NCBI GenBank assembly: GCA_900551295.1
Contig: URVJ01000010.1
Location: 1-64,000 of the forward strand
DNA length: 64,000 nucleotides
Direction of reading: 5' to 3'
Source of the DNA: an uncultured Eubacteriales bacterium
GTDB lineage: Bacteria > Bacillota > Clostridia > Oscillospirales > CAG-382
Shown here piece after piece: positions 26,901 through 34,740 of the stretch. The notes under the pieces are model-generated. The model did not search any database. It was not told the origin of the DNA and saw only the letters and a list, made by a program, of their open reading frames with translations. The position numbers and the translations under genes were made by a program. Positions within the stretch are counted from its first letter, which is position 1. Every line of letters begins with the position of its first letter.

Positions 26901-27549
26901 AGTTTACGTCGCCGTTGTTTATACAGCCGCTTATCGTACCGGAATTCTTTCCTGCGATACCGCCGGTATATCGCTTGCCCGAAATGCTTGTATACGACGT
27001 GCAGTTTCTGATATACGCGCCCTGTTTGTTTATTCCGGCAATACCGCCGATATAAAGGCTTCCCGAAAGAGCGCCCGTAAAGGTGCAGTCCGATATAGTG
27101 CCTTCATTGCTTGCGGCAATGCCCGCTATATAGTTATCCGTTCCTTTGGGACTTATATCTCCGGAAACGTTCAAGTTCTTTATAACGCCGCTTTTAAGCA
27201 CATATCTGAACAGAGCCTTATATTCTCCGCCCGACGTTATTTTAAGTCCCTTTACGGTATGTCCCGCGCCGTCGAATACGCCCGAAAACGCAGGCACGCC
27301 CGAAAACGAGGTCTTTGAAAGATCAATATCGGCTTTCAGAACAAATGTCTTGCCCGACGAATAGGTGTCGAGCGTGCAGAGGTTTGCAAATTCGAGAAAA
27401 TCCTCGGTGCTTGAAATAAGATACGTATTTTCCGCCGCGGCAGCCGATACATAAATACCCGGCACATACGAAAGGTTCTGCAAAACCGGCGAAAACGCGC
27501 ACATTAAACAAAGAACAAGGCTTATTATCTTTTTTGCCGTATTTTTCAT
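23980..27549 (-). CDS. Large secreted GLUG-repeat protein with coiled-coil stalk and C-terminal anchor
   Basis: A 1189-residue surface protein. After a signal peptide (about residues 1-40) come GLUG-type beta-helix repeats such as YIGGIAGINKQG and YTGGIAGKNSG. From about residue 325 to 775 the repeats are interrupted by a long, Asp/Ser/Leu-rich helical region likely to form a coiled coil. GLUG repeats then resume (NVGGIAGSM, YAGGVAGF, YAGGIAGR). A further Ig-like or stalk part ends in one membrane helix followed by KKKRRAKKQK. Its start lies 2 bp after the MMPL transporter stop, so the two form one operon. A role as wall-spanning partner of the transporter is inference. Confidence 0.8.
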   Translation of the reverse strand: MKNTAKKIISLVLCLMCAFSPVLQNLSYVPGIYVSAAAAENTYLISSTEDFLEFANLCTLDTYSSGKTFVLKADIDLSKTSFSGVPAFSGVFDGAGHTVKGLKITSGGEYKALFRYVLKSGVIKNLNVSGDISPKGTDNYIAGIAASNEGTISDCTFTGALSGSLYIGGIAGINKQGAYIRNCTSYTSISGKRYTGGIAGKNSGTISGCINNGDVNSYEKSTTTSLSGLDMDFSAVLEKFRISREQNEESIVAGHSDAGGIAGFSDGTIGNCRNNAVVGYQHIGYNIGGIAGRQSGYIENCSNYGRIYGRKDVGGIVGQAEPFIVLSISESALDKLKRELDGLNSEMNTLTDHASETSDDISQSVDSINGLTDEARKNAENLADGVTDFADENIDVVNDIFNTLSDTLDKLEPVTDEIRDGFDGLSESMDLLKKAVDNIDINLPDSDAAYDKLCDGVDEMQVSVDALSSAFDKLSLAMSDLEDAFVIKNKSKIKSAFKDMADSFALLVEANTKLGNSLDKIQGVMGELPPENIDEVLLIYKSLSKYLKNIVGSVSDMSDALNGIMNAMLTVSQNVEFDIDSFESFTDRLQSASKSLSFAMKKMNSAVDTLSDAIDEERTLYKDFANETADQINAACDDLSAAFDKLSETSDILSDAVDKTGDIISDLSEKDFRFVKISEETRTSSDNIFDAMESIGKEIDSINGKLSGKADTIDDDLRNIYDRFSSINNVLKDAVDELRNNSVDDYLEDASEENIEATREGKVKSSRNYGKIDADRNVGGIAGSMAVEYMSDPEDDIEKPDTLNFTYRTKTILQECENFGRITGKKDCIGGIVGWMNLGTVYVCYGFGDVESTAGKYAGGVAGFSSSSVRKSYAKCAVSAEKYAGGIAGRAGTLTGCVSVCRVSADEAAGAVAGGFGSLENIKDNIYVDSGIGAIDGVSYTGRATAVGFDAVSSIEGAPEALSKLKITFTDGDEDEPETLYVLYADYGSSLEVERVPEVPERDGFYGSWENISDCNNIRADVTVNALYLPYIETIESGVLDGYTLPMMIAEGKFTDKAYINVKFGNTSPAASLHAKQTAVVLDAELFGTDLGENDITQVRILNPDKKKAAVWKLDDGKWKRLKSENRGSYIITEMSGKTETFCIIYGWRDAKSMTLIYVLCGGILGIIAAIIAIVLKKKRRAKKQKTTK

Positions 27550-27551
27550 GA

Positions 27552-30059
27552 TTATTTTACCTCCTCTTTGCTTTGCGGCACGTCATTTTCGGCGTTACCC
27601 TGTTTATCGGGGCTGCCGTCATCGGTCGTACCGCCGGTATTCTGCGTATCCGTACCGTTTTCCTTTACGCCGGACAGCTTTGCGTCTATCTCGCCGTTTA
27701 CCGTACCGTAGAATATACCGTCAAGACGTCCGTTTACGTTTCCGTGGATTATTCCGTTTACGGCTGTTATGCCGCCCGTCGTAACGGTTCTTGTGCCTGC
27801 CTTGAATTTGAGCGAAGTCTTATCTATAAGGAAGTCGCCGAGAAGCAGGAGCTGCGGAAGTATAAGCATTACGAGAACCATTGATATAAGGGTTCCGCGT
27901 CCCAAGCACGAACCTATGGAGCTTATTGCGGCGTCGGACGAAAGAAGTCCGATAAACGCGCCGGCGCAGGCAAGTATCGTACCCGATGTAAGTATTGTCG
28001 GGAACGCAAAGTTGAGAGATTCGACAATGGCTTTCTTTTTGGGCATTGTCTGGCGGAATTCCGTATATCTGCTCGTAATTACTATCGCGTAGTCGATATT
28101 CGCGCCCATCTGAATTGAGCTTACGACAAGGTAGCTCAGGAAGAACAGCGGTTTGCTCTGAAGATACGGGAACGAGAAGTTTATCCATATACTTCCCTGA
28201 ATTACGAGTATCAGTATAACGGGAAGTCCTGCGGACTGGAACGTAAACAGCAGTATTGCCATGACGAATACGACGGACAGCACGCTTATAAGCACGTTAT
28301 CTTCACCGAAAGTGCTCGAAAGGTCAAAGTCGCTCGTAGAATTTCCCGCAAGCACAACGTCGTTGCCGTAGTATTTCTTTGCGGTATCTCTTACGGTTTC
28401 GAGAAAAGCAAATGTTTCCTCGCTCTCCTCGGGAATGTTCAGGTCAAGCACAAGGCGCGAATGTTTCGGACCTTTAAGCTGTTTTTTACCGTCCTCAAGC
28501 TGTTCGTGAAGATCCTCAAGTTCGTCCATAAGATCGTCGTCAAGAGTTACGTACCCTTCGTCAACCTTATCATACACAAAGGTAAACATATCTATAAGCG
28601 GAACGCCGTAGGAGTCTATTCCGCCGACTACCGCGCCGTAGTTTTCCGAATCGACGGCATATGCGGCATACAGAAAGTCCACGACTTCTATATCCATATC
28701 TATAAGCTCCGAGAAGTTTCTCGGCGTAAGCTTATCCGCAAGGCAGTATCCGTCTATCGCCTCGATATTTGCAATGCCCATTGCGGTATCTATCTCGTCA
28801 TAGGCTTCAAGCTCGGTAAGCAGAGCCTTTTCCTTTTCGTAATCTCCCGTCGGGACAAGAACCGCAAGCGTGTTTGAACTGCGGAAAGTGTCGCGTATCA
28901 TCTCGTCGGCGATCTGCGAATCGTTCTTGGCAATTGTGGTAAGATTTGTGTAGCTGTACGCATAAGGGCACATATTAGAGAAGAAAAATCCTCCGACTAT
29001 AAGCACCGCAAAGATTACGGGAGTTATGTATCTGAGCTTTACAACGATCTTGCCCCAGATATTTATTTTCGGAACAAAGTTTTTGTGGTGCGTCTTGTCT
29101 ATAAGCGCCGAGAAAGACATGAGAAGTCCCGGCATGAGAGTGAATACGCAGACAATGCTGAGCAGCACCGCCTTTATGAGTATGATACCCATATCATAGC
29201 CGAGTCTGAAATGCATGAACATCATAGCCGCAAGTCCCGAAAGCGTTGTAAGACAGCTTCCCGAAATTTCGGGTATAGCCTTTGAAAGCGCCGTGATAAC
29301 AGCCTCTCTCGCGTTCATCTTTTCGCGTTCCTCGGTATATCTGTGGCAGAGTATTATCGCATAGTCGATAGCAAGCGCAAGCTGGAGTATTACGGCTATC
29401 GAATTTGATACGAACGATATGGTTCCGAACATATAGTTTGTACCTACGTTGAGCAGCGCCGCCATTCCGAAAGTCAGAAGCATTACCGGAATTTCCATAT
29501 ACGTCTGCGACGTAAAGAACAGGACTATAAGTATAATGACTACCGTTATCACCATTACGATGTTTATCTCGTTCTGAATGGTGTTTGCCTTTGTGTCGCC
29601 GAGTTCTGCGGAAACGTAGGTGTCGTATCCCTCAAGTACCTTTTGCGCATTCTCAAGAGCCTCTGCGCTTATGGGATCGTCGTCCTCGCCGTCAAAGGTC
29701 AGCGTGAACATCGCCGCGGAATTTGCATAATGCTTTTCGGTGTCGTCAAACGCAACCTCTTTTACGCCCTCAACGTCCTCAAGCTTGTTGCAAAGACTCT
29801 CCGCCGTATCGTAGGAAATGTTGTCCACCATTATCTGCGCCGTGGCATACGTCACAAACTCCTCGTCCATTATGGAAAGTCCTATGTGCGTTTCGGTGTC
29901 GTCGGCAAGATAGTCCGATATGTCGTTGTTTACCTTTACCCAGCCGTTTGAAACAACGCTGAACACGGCAAGGCATATGTACACAAGATAAAACGCCTTT
30001 CGTTTGTCTACTATGAACGCCGCTGCCTTCTCCACCGGCGACGTCTTGTTATTACCCAT
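27552..30059 (-). CDS. MMPL/RND-family transporter with C-terminal glycine repeat
   Basis: An 835-residue membrane protein with the RND layout: one helix, a large extracellular loop, six helices, then a repeat of the same. Each half has the family signature, LALAIDYAIILCHRYTEE near residue 230 and GANIDYAIVITSRYTEF near residue 655. Members move lipids, surfactants or other hydrophobic compounds. The tail after the last helix carries short repeats of the form G(I/F)xxGxVNGxxD and then a polar, low-complexity end. It is divergent from a TetR gene across a shared operator, so the TetR protein is its likely repressor. Confidence 0.9.
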   Translation of the reverse strand: MGNNKTSPVEKAAAFIVDKRKAFYLVYICLAVFSVVSNGWVKVNNDISDYLADDTETHIGLSIMDEEFVTYATAQIMVDNISYDTAESLCNKLEDVEGVKEVAFDDTEKHYANSAAMFTLTFDGEDDDPISAEALENAQKVLEGYDTYVSAELGDTKANTIQNEINIVMVITVVIILIVLFFTSQTYMEIPVMLLTFGMAALLNVGTNYMFGTISFVSNSIAVILQLALAIDYAIILCHRYTEEREKMNAREAVITALSKAIPEISGSCLTTLSGLAAMMFMHFRLGYDMGIILIKAVLLSIVCVFTLMPGLLMSFSALIDKTHHKNFVPKINIWGKIVVKLRYITPVIFAVLIVGGFFFSNMCPYAYSYTNLTTIAKNDSQIADEMIRDTFRSSNTLAVLVPTGDYEKEKALLTELEAYDEIDTAMGIANIEAIDGYCLADKLTPRNFSELIDMDIEVVDFLYAAYAVDSENYGAVVGGIDSYGVPLIDMFTFVYDKVDEGYVTLDDDLMDELEDLHEQLEDGKKQLKGPKHSRLVLDLNIPEESEETFAFLETVRDTAKKYYGNDVVLAGNSTSDFDLSSTFGEDNVLISVLSVVFVMAILLFTFQSAGLPVILILVIQGSIWINFSFPYLQSKPLFFLSYLVVSSIQMGANIDYAIVITSRYTEFRQTMPKKKAIVESLNFAFPTILTSGTILACAGAFIGLLSSDAAISSIGSCLGRGTLISMVLVMLILPQLLLLGDFLIDKTSLKFKAGTRTVTTGGITAVNGIIHGNVNGRLDGIFYGTVNGEIDAKLSGVKENGTDTQNTGGTTDDGSPDKQGNAENDVPQSKEEVK

Positions 30060-30103
30060 AACTTCACAACGCTCCTCATCACAAAAATTTAACCGAAAAG
30101 ATT

Positions 30104-30119
30104 ATTGACAAATGTCAAT
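30104..30119. promoter_or_regulatory. Palindromic TetR-type operator
   Basis: ATTGACAAATGTCAAT has two 7-bp arms around a 2-bp centre. It contains the tetR -35 hexamer and lies about 10-25 bp downstream of the predicted start of the divergent transporter transcript, so one bound repressor could block both directions. Confidence 0.65.
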
Positions 30120-30133
30120 TAAAAGAATATAAT
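30105..30133 (+). promoter_or_regulatory. Consensus promoter of the tetR gene
   Basis: TTGACA (30105-30110) and TATAAT (30128-30133) with 17 bp spacing. Both hexamers are perfect. Confidence 0.7.
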
Positions 30134-30135
30134 AT

Positions 30136-30164
30136 ATTATATCAGCAAAAGCACATCATTTCAA
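30136..30164 (-). promoter_or_regulatory. Promoter of the MMPL/GLUG operon
   Basis: Minus-strand TTGAAA (30164 to 30159) and TATAAT (30141 to 30136), 17 bp apart. Its -10 lies back to back with the tetR -10. Confidence 0.6.
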
Positions 30165-30227
30165 GATGCAATTATTAAATTCACATTACAAATATGCAAA
30201 AATTATGATAATATGAAAGGCAGCACC

Positions 30228-30806
30228 ATGAATACGACAACCGACAGACGCGTCAGACGCACAAAAAAGCAGCTTACGGAGAGTCTTGCAAAGCTGTTAT
30301 GCGAAAAGCCGTTAAAGAATATAACGGTAAGAGAAATATCCGAGCTTGCGGATATAAGCCGCGGAACGTTCTATCTTCACTACCGCGACGTATACGATAT
30401 GGTAGAACAGCTCCAGAATGAAATGTTCGACAGACTTAACGAGATAATAGACGGCTGCGACAAGGAGTCGCCTGTCGAAAGGCTCAACAGCATATTAAAA
30501 GCCATGCTTGAGCTGCTTGACGAAAACAGGGAGCTTTCCAAGTGTCTGCTCAGCAAAAACGGAGACGCCGTGTTTACCGACCGCGTAAAACAGCAGATAC
30601 TCACAAGGTGTTTCCGGCCGATATACGAAAACCGTTCGTTCAATCCGGCGATAGACTTCAAGTATTTTTCAAACTTTATAATTTCCGGCAGCGTCGGCGT
30701 TATAAGCGAATGGCTTGAAACGGGAAGTCTTGACACTCCCGATGAAATTGCGGCGCTTCTCGAATCCCTCATCAAAAACGGTGCGTCGGCACTTATAAAT
30801 ATGTAA
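30228..30806 (+). CDS. TetR-family repressor
   Basis: A 192-residue regulator. The N-terminal helix-turn-helix is clear: ITVREISELADISRGTFY near residue 35, followed by LHYRDVYDM. The rest is a helical ligand-binding domain. ATG 30228 has GAAAGG 7 nt upstream; a second ATG at 30213 is possible. The gene is divergent from the MMPL operon and has a perfect promoter overlapping a palindrome, so autorepression and control of the transporter are likely. The ligand is unknown. Confidence 0.88.
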   Translation: MNTTTDRRVRRTKKQLTESLAKLLCEKPLKNITVREISELADISRGTFYLHYRDVYDMVEQLQNEMFDRLNEIIDGCDKESPVERLNSILKAMLELLDENRELSKCLLSKNGDAVFTDRVKQQILTRCFRPIYENRSFNPAIDFKYFSNFIISGSVGVISEWLETGSLDTPDEIAALLESLIKNGASALINM

Positions 30807-30830
30807 AAAACTCAAAAAATATAATTTATA

Positions 30831-30894
30831 TCAGACCTTTGCAAAGCTGTTTTCCCCACTGTCTTTACGGGAAGCAGGTAAGGGTCTGTTTTAT
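30831..30894 (+). terminator. Possible terminator after tetR
   Basis: CAGACC pairs with GGTCTG across a long loop, followed by TTTTATTTT. The loop is long, so this is a weak call. Confidence 0.35.
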
Positions 30895-30980
30895 TTTGCA
30901 AAAATACGGCACTGTGCATAATTTGTCCTTTAAAAGCAAATAATAGCTGCGAACATAAAAAATGAAAGGAAGAAGATACA

Positions 30981-32330
30981 GTGAAAATATCAAAAAAGAC
31001 ATTGTGCCTGACAGTAGCCTTTGCAATAGCCGTTCTCACGGCGGCAGCCCAGTTTGCTTCGCTCTCTCCGGCAATAAACGTTATAAAGGACAGCATGGAG
31101 CTTAAAAAATGCGGAGTGATAAACTGCGACGTAATGTTTTCGCAAAACGATTTTGACTCGTCGCTTACCGAAAAGGTCGAATACGTCACAATATCGACTC
31201 TGCCGGACAGTTCTGTCGGAACTCTCTGCCTTAAAGACGTGCCGGTAATTCAAAACCAGACCGTCTCGCGCGAAGATCTCGGCGAACTGCGCTTTGTTCC
31301 GGCAAAGGACACTGCGGGAAACGCAAGCTTTAACTTTTCCGACGCACGCGACAGCAGCGTAAGCGCCGTATGCACGGTAAACGTGCTTGATGAGATCAAT
31401 TTAAGCCCCGAAACCGCCGACCAGACGCTTACAACTCAGAAAAACATTGCCGCGTTCAAGTTTCTGATGGCAGCCGATCCCGAAAACGACAGCATGACCT
31501 TTAACGTGGTAAGTTACCCGAAAAACGGCTTTGTCTCGCTTAAGGATTCTTCAAACGGCGGCTTTGAATACGTCCCGTCGGACGGATATATCGGCAAGGA
31601 CAGCTTTGTATACACCGCGACAGACGTCTACGGCAACACCTCTGCTCCGGCAAAAGTCAGCATAGACGTAATAAAGCCTGCGTCGGACGTATACTTTGAC
31701 GACATGAAAAACCACTGGGCGCACAACAGCGCCGTTGAAATGGCGGCAACCGGTCTTATGTGCGGCACGGACGAGGACGGAAAGCTCATGTTCTATCCCG
31801 AAAGCGGCATTTCGCGCGGAGATTTTCTTGCAATATCGCTTATTATGGCAGGACGCGAAAACGATATACCCGAAGTGTCCGTCACAAGCTTTGCCGACGA
31901 CGGTTCCATTCCGTCAAACATCAAAAGCTATGCCGAATACGCGCTTGAAAACGGCATAATTTCGGGCTATACATCGCCCGACGGAATTAATTTCAAGAGT
32001 ACCGAACCCATAACGCGCTCTCAGGCAGCAGTGATTGTGGATAAGCTTCTCTCACTTCCCGAGATTTCCTCCGACAGCCGCGAATTCAGCGACGCGTCAG
32101 CCGTCCCCGACTGGGCAAACAGCTCTGTATGCTCTCTTGCGGCCTGCGGTATTCTCAACGGCAACGGCAGCGGAGAGATATCTCCCGAAAGCACCCTTAC
32201 AAAGGGTCAGGCGGCTCAGATGCTGTGCAATGTTTCGGATTATCTCGAAAGCCGCGAAAACGAGCAGCGCGACATTGAAAAAGACGCGCCCAAAAAGAAC
32301 ATTTTCAATCTGTTCGGACTTTTGGGATAA
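30981..32330 (+). CDS. Secreted S-layer homology (SLH) domain protein
   Basis: A 449-residue surface protein with GTG start after AGGAAGAAG. A signal peptide spans about residues 1-28. Then come Ig-like or cadherin-like modules, seen in AADPENDSMTFNVVSYPKNG and GYIGKDSFVYTATDVYGN. From about residue 235 there are three SLH domains (FDDMKNHWAHNSAVEM, FADDGSIPSNIKSYAEYALE, FSDASAVPDWANSSVCSLA), each with an ITRxxAA-like element. SLH domains bind pyruvylated wall polymers. It is an anchored protein without a visible catalytic domain. A strong terminator follows. Confidence 0.88.
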   Translation: MKISKKTLCLTVAFAIAVLTAAAQFASLSPAINVIKDSMELKKCGVINCDVMFSQNDFDSSLTEKVEYVTISTLPDSSVGTLCLKDVPVIQNQTVSREDLGELRFVPAKDTAGNASFNFSDARDSSVSAVCTVNVLDEINLSPETADQTLTTQKNIAAFKFLMAADPENDSMTFNVVSYPKNGFVSLKDSSNGGFEYVPSDGYIGKDSFVYTATDVYGNTSAPAKVSIDVIKPASDVYFDDMKNHWAHNSAVEMAATGLMCGTDEDGKLMFYPESGISRGDFLAISLIMAGRENDIPEVSVTSFADDGSIPSNIKSYAEYALENGIISGYTSPDGINFKSTEPITRSQAAVIVDKLLSLPEISSDSREFSDASAVPDWANSSVCSLAACGILNGNGSGEISPESTLTKGQAAQMLCNVSDYLESRENEQRDIEKDAPKKNIFNLFGLLG

Positions 32331-32373
32331 GCGGCAATAATCTGAAACGCAAAAAACAAGGTAAATGCAAAAA

Positions 32374-32414
32374 AGTTCCTCTATGGTATAAAATCATAGG
32401 GGAACTGATTCTTT
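32374..32414 (+). terminator. Terminator of the SLH protein gene
   Basis: AGTTCCTCTATG (32374-32385) pairs with CATAGGGGAACT (32395-32406) with one wobble, followed by CTTTTT. Confidence 0.75.
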
Positions 32415-32423
32415 TTGACTTGT

Positions 32424-32723
32424 TCAGCGGCTGTTTCTCATGTAACGCTTAAGCTGCTCATAAAAATTTTCTCTCGTACCTGCCATTATCACAACGATTA
32501 TTTTATCCTCGTCATACCCGACCGTATAGGCTATCTCATAGTTTGTCTTGTTGTAGAATATGTCGTATCCCCATATTCCCGAAAGATCGCCTTTCCTCGG
32601 TTCGCCTACGGTATGGTCGGCACGTATTTCGTCTATCGCAATGCGGTACAGGTCTTTGAGTTTTTTATCGTTGAGCTTTTTTATGAATTTTGCCGCCGGC
32701 GGAAGAAATCTCACCTCTGCCAT
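32424..32723 (-). CDS. RelE/ParE-type toxin
   Basis: A 99-residue protein with the compact RelE/ParE/HigB layout: VRFLPPAAKFIKKL at the start, IRADHTVGEPRKGDLSGIWGYDIFY in the middle, and the closing strand with a basic helix KIIVVIMAGTRENFYEQLKR. Many members cleave mRNA on the ribosome. It lies 3 bp downstream of an AbrB-type antitoxin gene, the antitoxin-first order typical of type II pairs. Basic residues are kept, so the toxin may be active. Confidence 0.82.
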   Translation of the reverse strand: MAEVRFLPPAAKFIKKLNDKKLKDLYRIAIDEIRADHTVGEPRKGDLSGIWGYDIFYNKTNYEIAYTVGYDEDKIIVVIMAGTRENFYEQLKRYMRNSR

Positions 32724-32726
32724 CGG

Positions 32727-33101
32727 CTATTCCTCCGTTCCGAAAACATCATCATAGGTCTCGTAATCCGTATCGGACAAAGCAGCCTTTGACGCGTCGG
32801 CAAGCATATTTTCCACGGCAGGTCTTACCTGTCTTTGCATTTCTTTGAATTTTTCAAGCAGCCTGCCGCCGCTGTAACCCTCCGAAATCAGTTCGGCAAG
32901 TATCTGTTCGGCAAACTCTCCTCCGGAGGTCTGCTTTACCGGACGGATAATCAGCTCGTTTCCGCGAACGGTACATTCCGCCTCTCCTCCGAATCCTAAA
33001 AGTGAAAAGAATTTCTGCGGTATGGTTATCTGTCTTTTTGATGAAATGCTGACCTTCTTGATATCCATAGCTCCCGTTCCTTTCACTGTTGACGTATTCA
33101 T
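32727..33101 (-). CDS. AbrB/MazE-type antitoxin
   Basis: A 124-residue partner of the RelE-like toxin. The N-terminal part holds a SpoVT/AbrB swapped-hairpin domain, KVSISSKRQITIPQKFF and NELIIRPV. The acidic C-terminal half would wrap the toxin. GTG/ATG choice: ATG 33101 has AAGGAG 7 nt upstream; a second start at 33068 would remove 11 residues. AbrB-type antitoxins autoregulate. Tandem 16-bp repeats just upstream (33153-33200) are the likely binding sites. Confidence 0.82.
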   Translation of the reverse strand: MNTSTVKGTGAMDIKKVSISSKRQITIPQKFFSLLGFGGEAECTVRGNELIIRPVKQTSGGEFAEQILAELISEGYSGGRLLEKFKEMQRQVRPAVENMLADASKAALSDTDYETYDDVFGTEE

Positions 33102-33152
33102 AGCTGGTCTCCTTATAAAGTATATGCAATTATGAAGCTTTTAACCGCAATT

Positions 33153-33200
33153 TTTCTCGGTTTCCTTGTTTCTCGTTTTCCTTGTTTCTTGGTTTGTGTA
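33153..33200. repeat. Tandem 16-bp repeats, likely toxin-antitoxin operator
   Basis: TTTCTCGGTTTCCTTG (33153-33168), TTTCTCGTTTTCCTTG (33169-33184) and a partial third copy (33185-33200). They cover the first 45 bp of the predicted antitoxin transcript. Confidence 0.65.
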
Positions 33201-33203
33201 TAT

Positions 33204-33232
33204 AAAATATCATATTTATCCGTATTTGTCAA
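33204..33232 (-). promoter_or_regulatory. Promoter of the toxin-antitoxin pair
   Basis: Minus-strand TTGACA (33232 to 33227) and TATTTT (33209 to 33204), 17 bp apart. Confidence 0.55.
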
Positions 33233-33294
33233 CAGGCTGTTTGCAAAACGCAGATCCGTGCCGTAAAAATCACATCATACATTGCAAAACGCTA

Positions 33295-33323
33295 TTGAAA
33301 AACCTCTTTCTGTGTGGTACAAT
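33295..33323 (+). promoter_or_regulatory. Orphaned native promoter of ychF
   Basis: TTGAAA (33295-33300), 17 bp, then extended -10 TGGTACAAT (33315-33323). It precedes an RBS and the first codons of ychF, which are now cut off from the rest of the gene by the island. Confidence 0.55.
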
Positions 33324-33400
33324 ATAATTAATTGTAATTGTTTTCGCGGACAAAACGAAGCTTTCCGCACAGAAAACGCACAGACAAAGGAGAAATAAAC

Positions 33401-33469
33401 ATGAAACTTGGCATAGTAATATGCGAGCCAAATTTCATATTTCCACATAAGTCACATAAAAGCCTATAA
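33401..33469 (+). pseudogene. ychF: Severed 5' end of ychF
   Basis: After AAAGGAG the frame starts MKLGIV, identical to the start of the intact YchF at 48804. It then diverges and stops after 22 codons. The nucleotide match to 48804 runs ATGAAA, then GGCATAGT (33410-33417 here, 48813-48820 there). This is the left junction of the integrated island: promoter, ribosome site and first six codons are native, and the following codons are island sequence. Confidence 0.75.
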
Positions 33470-33545
33470 AGCCCGATATTATGCGGTTTTTGCAAAAAAC
33501 TCATTCCATAAAACTTTATATTACTCTATAAAGTTCTATGCGAAA

Positions 33546-33564
33546 ATGGTGTAAAAATGGTGTA
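33546..33564. repeat. Left arm-type repeat pair
   Basis: ATGGTGTA at 33546-33553 and 33557-33564, 11 bp apart. Matching pairs lie at the right end (48626-48644 and 48730-48748). Confidence 0.6.
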
Positions 33565-33687
33565 GTAAATTTGATATGTGAAAAAGACTAATACAACGAA
33601 TTAAAAGTATATAAGTGATTCATGAGAACAGTTCATTTGAATTTGAACTGTTCTTTTGTTTTATAACAATAAGCGGAGGAAACAAAA

Positions 33688-34740
33688 ATGAAATGCCTTA
33701 TGAAATATGAATGGGTAAAGCTTATGCGATCCCGCCTGCCCCAAGGCAAGGGCGTAATGGGCGCTTGTATGAAGCTTGCTTCCCGTGCAGCATTTCGTAA
33801 AGGCATAGCCACCTACTGCGGATACAAAAACGAAGTTTCACCCGGTATGTGGTCAGGCGGTATTGTCGGTATTAAAAGTATACTCGGCATAAAGAAAAAA
33901 TCAGATGCACTTTTAATGCTCGACAAACTATCGGAACTCGGCTATATAAAATATGAGCTTAATTCCGAAAATAAAAAGCTTACATATCAGATAACCGATT
34001 GGGTTGTAAAATGTTCCGGAGAGGAATGTATGAACGGGACTGTTTACACAACAGACGGATACGGATTCCTCTGCCTTCCTCGCAATATAACAGAAAGACT
34101 TGTATCATTAAATTATAAATTTGAAGAAACAGACGCATGGCTTGACCTTTGGTGCCACACGGTATCAAATGACGCAGGCAATGCGTTTTCTTTTTCAGCG
34201 CCGGTTGTTCAGTATGGAAAATACGGTGCATTACTTACTCTCGAAAACCTCGGCAAACACTGAAACTGGGAAAAAACGAAAGTATGGAGATTCTTTCAAA
34301 AATACAGAGATGTCTTCACTCTATACAAAATGCCCGGCTCCTACGGCTGCCTTGTGTTTAATAAACTGTATCCAACCGATACGGAAACTGCAATACCCTC
34401 ACACGAGGAAACCGTGCGTATTCTTGAAGAAATACGCATTTACGGTCAGAATACGCACAAACAGACTTCGGATCACGAGCATATCAACAAGCTGATTTGT
34501 TGGTACAGCAAAAATATCTGTCAATCAAAAGCTGATGAACCCACAAATAATCGTGTTGCAGAATCAGCCTATATATTACGCGCGTATATTTCTCCGTGTA
34601 GGAATTGTAGTATATGTGAATATGACTGCGAAAGGATATTAGATCTATCCATTCCCGTTATTGAAGCGAATAACATCCGCGGGCCGTGCATACCCGTGGA
34701 CTTAACAAAATTTGAAAAGGAGTTTTTTGACTATGAATAA
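33688..34740 (+). pseudogene. Element replication/helix-turn-helix-like gene with in-frame TGA
   Basis: Starts MKCLMKYEWVKLMRS, a protein typical of clostridial integrative elements, with recognisable ASRAAFRKG, DGYGFLCLPRNI and DAWLDLWCHTV. The frame is stopped by TGA at 34261-34263 after 191 codons. The same frame then continues without shift (NWEKTKVW, MPGSYGCLVFNKLYPT, ILEEIRIYGQNTHK) to TAA at 34740. The TGA stands where relatives, as I recall them, have Trp. Either a single nonsense mutation or readthrough. Elsewhere in the window TGA ends genes, so recoding is unlikely. A cysteine group CRNCSICEYDC lies near the end. Confidence 0.75.

Noticed and set aside
33153..33200. Possible CRISPR-like repeats
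   Set aside because: The 16-bp units are head to tail without spacers, and no cas gene is present. They fit an operator better.
34261..34263. Reassignment of TGA to Trp
   Set aside because: TGA is a normal stop at the ends of several intact genes (M23, oxidoreductase 2, activase), so a local mutation is the simpler explanation.
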